Below are positions 5,870 to 6,632 of a DNA stretch of 6,632 nt, piece after piece. Made by a program: the position numbers and the translations under genes. Numbering within the stretch: the first letter of the stretch is position 1; each line of letters starts with the position of its first letter. The stretch is from an uncultured Oscillospiraceae bacterium. Its GTDB lineage: Bacteria > Bacillota_A > Clostridia > Oscillospirales > Oscillospiraceae. The notes under the pieces were generated by a model. The model was given only the letters and a program-made list of their open reading frames with translations. It did not search any database and was not told the origin of the DNA. The stretch lies in the NCBI GenBank assembly GCA_900754605.1, contig CAAEDK010000243.1, positions 1 through 6,632 of the forward strand. The letters are read 5' to 3'.

Positions 5870-6508
5870 TCAGGGCCGGGGCGGACGGCAGGCCAGGCAG
5901 CCGGTATAGAGCCGGGAGACCTCAGGCCAGTCCACCAGTCGCCACCAGGCTTCGAAGTAGTCCGCCCGGCGATTCTGGTATTGGAGATAGTAGGCGTGCT
6001 CCCATACGTCGCAACACAGCAAGGGGATCAGGGGCAGCGGTGTGTCCTGGTTTGCGGTCTTTTGGACAGCCAGGTGCCCCTCGCCGTCTGCGGATAGCCA
6101 GGCCCAGCCGGAGCCGAATTGCCCCAGGGCCGCCTTGCGCATGGCCTCCTTCAAACCTGCCATGCCGCCGAAGTCCCGTACCACAGCGCCCTCCAGCGCC
6201 GTGTCCGGGGCGGAGACCGGCAGGGGGTGGAGGGTGCGGAAATACAGGTCATGATTAAAGACGCCTCCGGCGTTGTTCCGAACGCCCTGTCGCAGGCCAT
6301 CCGGCAGTTCCTCCCAGTTTAGGCACAGCTTCCAAAGCGGCCAGGACTGATAGGCGGGCGTCCGCTCCAGCAGCTGGTTCAGAGCGTCCACATAGGCGGC
6401 GAAGTGCTTGTCGTGATGGAAATACAGCACTTTTTCGATCAGCTCCGGCGCCAGCGCGTCATAGCCGTAGGGCAGGGGCGGCAGGGTGAAGGGATAATGC
6501 TGTTCCAT
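5870..6508 (-). CDS. Superoxide dismutase, Mn/Fe family (Mn-type signature)
   Basis: Converts superoxide to oxygen and hydrogen peroxide in the cytoplasm. I start at ATG 6508-6506 (212 residues, [19 protein letters not shown]), because GGAG lies six bases upstream and this gives the family's usual length; the frame also has ATGs at 6565 and 6529, each with only a purine stretch directly abutting. Numbering from this start, the metal ligands are H31 (YFHHDKHF), H86 (NHDLYF), D167 and H171 ([11 protein letters not shown]). The second-shell Tyr is Y39. Gly at position 82 of the NNAGGVFNH stretch and Gln154 in ANQDTPL are the Mn-type arrangement (Fe enzymes carry the Gln in the first position instead). 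FGSGWAWL is present. Unusual: the common KHH is KHF, GGHxNH is GGVFNH, and the usual FW after the second ligand is YF. The tail ends CLACRPPRP. Minus strand, facing the IS30 gene, with its own terminator. Probably host DNA. Confidence 0.92.
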   Translation of the reverse strand: MEQHYPFTLPPLPYGYDALAPELIEKVLYFHHDKHFAAYVDALNQLLERTPAYQSWPLWKLCLNWEELPDGLRQGVRNNAGGVFNHDLYFRTLHPLPVSAPDTALEGAVVRDFGGMAGLKEAMRKAALGQFGSGWAWLSADGEGHLAVQKTANQDTPLPLIPLLCCDVWEHAYYLQYQNRRADYFEAWWRLVDWPEVSRLYTGCLACRPPRP

Positions 6509-6566
6509 GTATTGCTCCAAGGGGATCATCCTTTCCGGCGAAGTGTCAAAGTCCGCTGTTCCCATC

Positions 6567-6632
6567 CTATGCGGAACGGGAATCCCCTATTTCCAAAACC
6601 TGCCGGACAAAAAGCCGGGAGGGCAGTCTGCC
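6567..6632 (-). CDS. Possible C-terminal end of an upstream gene (partial)
   Basis: On the minus strand one frame runs open from the window edge for 21 codons (ending [12 protein letters not shown]) to a TAG at 6569-6567, one base before the most distal possible ATG of the dismutase frame (6565). A real gene end would suggest that the dismutase is downstream in an operon, since no convincing promoter is seen in 6509-6632. Twenty-one open codons in GC-rich DNA are weak evidence, and another frame is also open here until it stops at about 6529. No family can be recognised. Confidence 0.2.
   Translation of the reverse strand, partial: GRLPSRLFVRQVLEIGDSRSA

Noticed and set aside
5785..6258. Plus-strand open frames across the dismutase gene
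   Set aside because: Their products are Pro/Arg/Gly-rich antisense artefacts of a GC-rich gene; the minus-strand frame is a clear dismutase.
6544..6549. Perfect TTGACA on the minus strand as the -35 of a dismutase promoter
   Set aside because: At 15-18 bases downstream the sequence is GATGATCCCC, with no acceptable -10 hexamer, and transcription would start at or past the ribosome binding site of the chosen start.

Overview
The window looks like the edge of an integrated phage or phage-like element in a high-GC, low-G+C-lineage-type Firmicute. A gut Clostridium-class relative (Oscillospirales-like) is my guess from the codon style, the strong Shine-Dalgarno sites, the phage protein type and the IS30-type transposase. 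No rRNA, tRNA, CRISPR array or origin is visible. The taxonomic placement is inference only.

Layout, left to right. (1) Bases 2-3226, plus strand: the C-terminal ~1074 residues of a very large phage-type protein whose start lies outside the window. (2) Bases 3227-3263: a perfect 17-bp hairpin that fills the whole gap between two convergent genes, touching the stop codon of each. (3) Bases 3264-4233, minus strand, visibly lower in GC: two coupled genes for small membrane proteins. The second has an apparently extracytoplasmic domain with a Cys/His motif. (4) Bases 4234-4349: a divergent control region with a near-consensus promoter toward the membrane genes and paired inverted repeats. (5) Bases 4350-4598, plus strand: a small XRE-type helix-turn-helix regulator, followed by a strong terminator. 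(6) Bases 4720-5778, plus strand: an apparently intact IS30-family DDE transposase with its own promoter and ribosome binding site. (7) Bases 5870-6508, minus strand: a Mn/Fe superoxide dismutase with all four metal ligands but several altered second-shell residues, followed by its own terminator. A possible gene end lies at the extreme right on the same strand.

How the parts may work together. The large phage protein ends a late-type transcription unit. The XRE regulator and the two membrane genes form a divergent, probably self-regulated cassette of the kind often carried as lysogenic-conversion, exclusion or other accessory cargo; its function is unknown. The IS30 transposase sits between this cassette and the superoxide dismutase, which looks like a host housekeeping or stress gene, so the phage/host border may lie near 4600-5830. 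Most interesting are the XRE/membrane-protein cassette, the possibility that the IS30 element includes the XRE gene (short matching blocks near 4298-4336 and 5781-5820), and the unusual active-site surroundings of the dismutase.
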